Source of the DNA: Gammaproteobacteria bacterium
Lineage (GTDB): Bacteria > Pseudomonadota > Gammaproteobacteria > GCF-002020875
DNA: 7,318 nucleotides
Assembly: GCA_018671205.1 (NCBI GenBank)
Contig: JABHIC010000094.1
Location: 1 to 7,318 of the forward strand
Reading direction: 5' to 3'
This document shows, piece by piece, positions 5,745 through 7,318 of this stretch. The notes under the pieces were generated by a model. That model saw only the letters and a program-made list of their open reading frames with translations. It did not search any database and had not been told where the DNA came from. Numbering within the stretch: position 1 is the stretch's first letter; every line of letters starts with the position of its first letter. Both the position numbers and the translations under genes were made by a program.

Positions 5745-5757
5745 AGGAGATAGCACA
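5745..5757 (+). promoter_or_regulatory. Shared translation leader AGGAGATAGCACA, copy 4
   Basis: The GGAGATAGCAC core is identical to the other copies, followed by A and the ATG at 5758. It starts two bases after the TTCG-loop hairpin. Confidence 0.7.
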
Positions 5758-6975
5758 ATGAATACCATGCACATCAATGCCGATAGGAAAATTCAACTAT
5801 CATCAACAGGCATCCTGCTGGACCACCCATTTTTTGGCGACCTATTGGCGGGGCTTCGTAAACACCCAAACAGAAACATCCCAACATTCCGAACCGATGG
5901 CGAAGTCATCGAATACAACCCAGACTTCGTGGATACCCTATCCATTCCTCATGCAAAATTCATTCTGGCTCACGAAACCCTGCATGTCGCACTAACCCAC
6001 CACCTTCGTCGTGGTTATCGTGACGCCGAAGACTGGAATATTGCAGCAGACCATGTAGTTAATCTGGTACTGGATGACGCAGGATTCCACGCCCCTGACG
6101 ACGCAGTAATGCACAAGAGCTTCAGCGGTAAATCAGCAGAAGAGATCTACCACATCATCCATCAGGAGAAACAAGATGGCGATGGTGACGGCAATCACAA
6201 CTCCAAAGGAGGTGGACAAGGGCAGAATCCATCCGGCGGACAATCACAACCGCCAGACGGAGACGATCAGAGTGACGAGCAAGGCAACGAACCGCCCCCA
6301 CTATCCACAGGAGACTTCACAGACGGCACAGCAAAGAACGAAGCGGAGCGTGCTCAACAAGAGGCCGACTGGAAGGTAAAGACCGCTCAGGCGGCTCAAG
6401 CGGCTCGCTCACAGGGTAAGTTGCCCGGCTCATTGACTGAGCTTGTAGATAGCATCTTAAAACCTAAAGCCAACTGGAAGGCACAGCTCCGTGATTTCGT
6501 ATCCGCTATCTCTCAGGACGGCTACACCATGAACCCACCGAACCGGAGACTTCGTGCAATCGGTATCAACCTGCCATCCAAACGATCCCAGTCTCTCGGC
6601 AATATCGTGATCGGCGTAGACACATCAGCATCCGTATCTAGCGATGAACTGGAGCAGTTTCAGGGGGAGATCAACTGCATTCTGGAAGAACACCCTTCTG
6701 CCAAGGCAACCGTCATGCAGTGTGACTGGGATCTTCAATCAGTTGATGAGTACGAGAACCACGACCTACCTATCAAGATGGAAGTCAAAGGGCGAAGAGG
6801 CACACAGTTCGAGCCAGTTTTTGACGAAATTGAGAGACTGGGAGAACGCCCCGACTGCCTGATTTACCTCACAGATTTAGGGGCAGAATTCCCAACCCCT
6901 CCAGACTACCCCGTGCTCTGGGCCTCCGTCTACGAAGGCAAAGCACCATGGGGCGACACAATCCACATTATATAG
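5758..6975 (+). CDS. Putative metallopeptidase / VWA-like protein (DUF2201 type), partner of the MoxR ATPase
   Basis: This 405-residue cytoplasmic protein has two domains. The N-terminal part (about 1-135) carries AHETLHVALTHHLRR with a zinc HExxH motif (H72, E73, H76), followed by WNIAADHVVN (93-102), which may supply a third ligand. A low-complexity linker rich in Gly, Gln, Asp and Pro spans about 138-190. The C-terminal part (about 235-405) is VWA-like. It has IVIGVDTSASVS with a MIDAS-type DxSxS (D288, S290, S292), a later RRGTQFEPVFDEI block, and LIYLTDLGAEFP. This order is that of the DUF2201-type putative metallopeptidase/VWA proteins, usually encoded beside a MoxR ATPase. The ATPase likely acts on or through the VWA domain. 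Whether the HExxH site cuts protein is unproven. The start is fixed by the shared leader. Confidence 0.9.
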   Translation: MNTMHINADRKIQLSSTGILLDHPFFGDLLAGLRKHPNRNIPTFRTDGEVIEYNPDFVDTLSIPHAKFILAHETLHVALTHHLRRGYRDAEDWNIAADHVVNLVLDDAGFHAPDDAVMHKSFSGKSAEEIYHIIHQEKQDGDGDGNHNSKGGGQGQNPSGGQSQPPDGDDQSDEQGNEPPPLSTGDFTDGTAKNEAERAQQEADWKVKTAQAAQAARSQGKLPGSLTELVDSILKPKANWKAQLRDFVSAISQDGYTMNPPNRRLRAIGINLPSKRSQSLGNIVIGVDTSASVSSDELEQFQGEINCILEEHPSAKATVMQCDWDLQSVDEYENHDLPIKMEVKGRRGTQFEPVFDEIERLGERPDCLIYLTDLGAEFPTPPDYPVLWASVYEGKAPWGDTIHII

Positions 6976-6976
6976 A

Positions 6977-6990
6977 CGACCAATTGGTCG
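6977..6990. repeat. Perfect 14-bp palindrome CGACCAATTGGTCG
   Basis: A fully self-complementary 14-mer begins two bases after the stop codon of the VWA-like gene and ends just before the AAGGAG Shine-Dalgarno (6992-6997) of the next gene. It could be an operator, or in RNA a 5-bp hairpin with an AATT loop. It takes the same place relative to stop and start as the 14-bp near-palindromes elsewhere but differs in sequence. Confidence 0.55.
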
Positions 6991-7003
6991 CAAGGAGACA
7001 GAC

Positions 7004-7243
7004 ATGCCACAACAATACTTTGGCGGGTACTGCACAGTACGGACACAAGGCTGGTTCAATACCCAGAAAAACAAAGGGGTCTGCAGCTTCAATAAGCCGC
7101 TCCAGAATACTCACCTGATACGCCCTATGATCCCGAAAAACTTAACTTTTACCATCCCACATGAACAGGATACATTTCGGGTGCAAGTAGAAGGCGGCGG
7201 CTTCAGAGACGCTACCAAGCAGGAAATATGGGAGCCATACTGA
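7004..7243 (+). pseudogene. Small hypothetical gene, probably interrupted by an IS3-family element
   Basis: I do not recognise this protein. The 79 visible residues begin MPQQYFGGYCTVRTQGWFNT and end with an IPHEQDTFRVQVEGGG segment and QEIWEPY. The start is supported by AAGGAG (6992-6997) six bases upstream. No signal peptide or membrane segment is seen. Its TGA stop (7241-7243) coincides with the first three bases of the presumed IS inverted repeat, so the original gene probably continued and its 3' part now lies beyond the insertion, outside the window. It could instead be a complete small gene with the IS landing exactly at its end. It follows the VWA-like gene closely and is probably co-transcribed. 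Confidence 0.55.
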
Positions 7244-7318
7244 AGTGCCCCCCAATTTTTGGACACAAAGTTAAGACAATTTTTTGTGCATAATTACCCC
7301 TCAAAAAGGAGCATAAAA
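7241..7318 (+). mobile_element. Left end of a probable IS3-family insertion sequence (partial)
   Basis: From 7241 the sequence begins TGAAGTGCCCCCC and runs through AATTTTTGGACAC to 7266. This fits the typical IS3-family terminal inverted repeat: TG at the tip, a run of C, then TTGGACA. The next 50 bases are AT-rich and noncoding and end with AAAAAGGAG (about 7304-7312) and CATAAAA at the edge. The first transposase reading frame would be expected to begin at or just beyond position 7318. The right end, the target duplication and the transposase are not visible, so the family call rests on the terminus alone. Confidence 0.7.

Noticed and set aside
6175..6195. DGDGDGN (residues 140-146 of the VWA-like protein) as a calcium-binding DxDxDG loop
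   Set aside because: It lies in a low-complexity Gly/Asp/Gln linker without the helices or second half of an EF-hand loop, so chance composition is more likely.
7259..7294. IS-borne promoter using TTGGAC (7259-7264) and CATAAT (7289-7294)
   Set aside because: The 24-base spacing is too long for a sigma70 promoter and no better -35 box at 16-18 bases was found.
1..7318. CRISPR array, tRNA or rRNA genes
   Set aside because: No regularly spaced repeats with unique spacers and no cloverleaf or rRNA-like stretches were seen. The repeats present are isolated and kilobases apart.

Overview
The window looks like part of a mobile element (prophage, phage or phage-like plasmid) from a Gram-negative, probably marine or environmental gammaproteobacterial host. 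This is inferred from four things: small phage-type genes, including a protein starting MKHTPAPW with a LIAAAPELLEAL block; a secreted subtilase with an outer-membrane-like C terminus; a MoxR ATPase / VWA-like metallopeptidase cassette of a kind carried by phages; and the apparent left end of an IS3-family insertion sequence at the right edge. All supported genes are on the plus strand. The sequence alone does not fix a species.

Layout. Positions 1-977 hold three small genes: a CxxC...CxxC protein that may be cut by the window edge, a 55-residue protein, and the MKHTPAPW protein, whose start overlaps the previous stop (ATGA). Positions 978-3641 form a self-contained unit: a likely promoter, an 849-residue S8 serine peptidase with signal peptide, intact catalytic residues and a beta-rich C terminus ending in Phe, then a rho-independent terminator. 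Positions 3656-6975 hold a three-gene cassette: MoxR-type AAA+ ATPase, a helical DUF3150-like protein, and a protein joining an HExxH metallopeptidase-like N terminus to a VWA-like C terminus. Positions 7004-7243 hold a small gene whose TGA stop coincides with the first bases of the presumed IS inverted repeat, so it is probably interrupted.

The most unusual layer is in the gaps between genes. A 14-bp near-palindrome AAAGTTCAAACTTT occurs three times (498-511, 3587-3600, and inverted at 5707-5720). An almost identical translation leader, GGAGATAGCAC(C/A)ATG, precedes four genes, and a fifth copy without a start codon sits in a hairpin at 4756-4791. Hairpins or terminators lie between the cassette genes, one ending only two bases before the next Shine-Dalgarno. 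This suggests one regulatory scheme shared by the cassette and an upstream phage-type gene, with the subtilase inserted between two copies of the motif.

How the genes may work together: the ATPase, the helical protein and the VWA/metallopeptidase protein plausibly form one complex in which ATP-driven remodelling acts through the VWA domain. Their substrate cannot be read from the sequence. The subtilase is exported and looks like separate accessory cargo, although it shares the intergenic motif.
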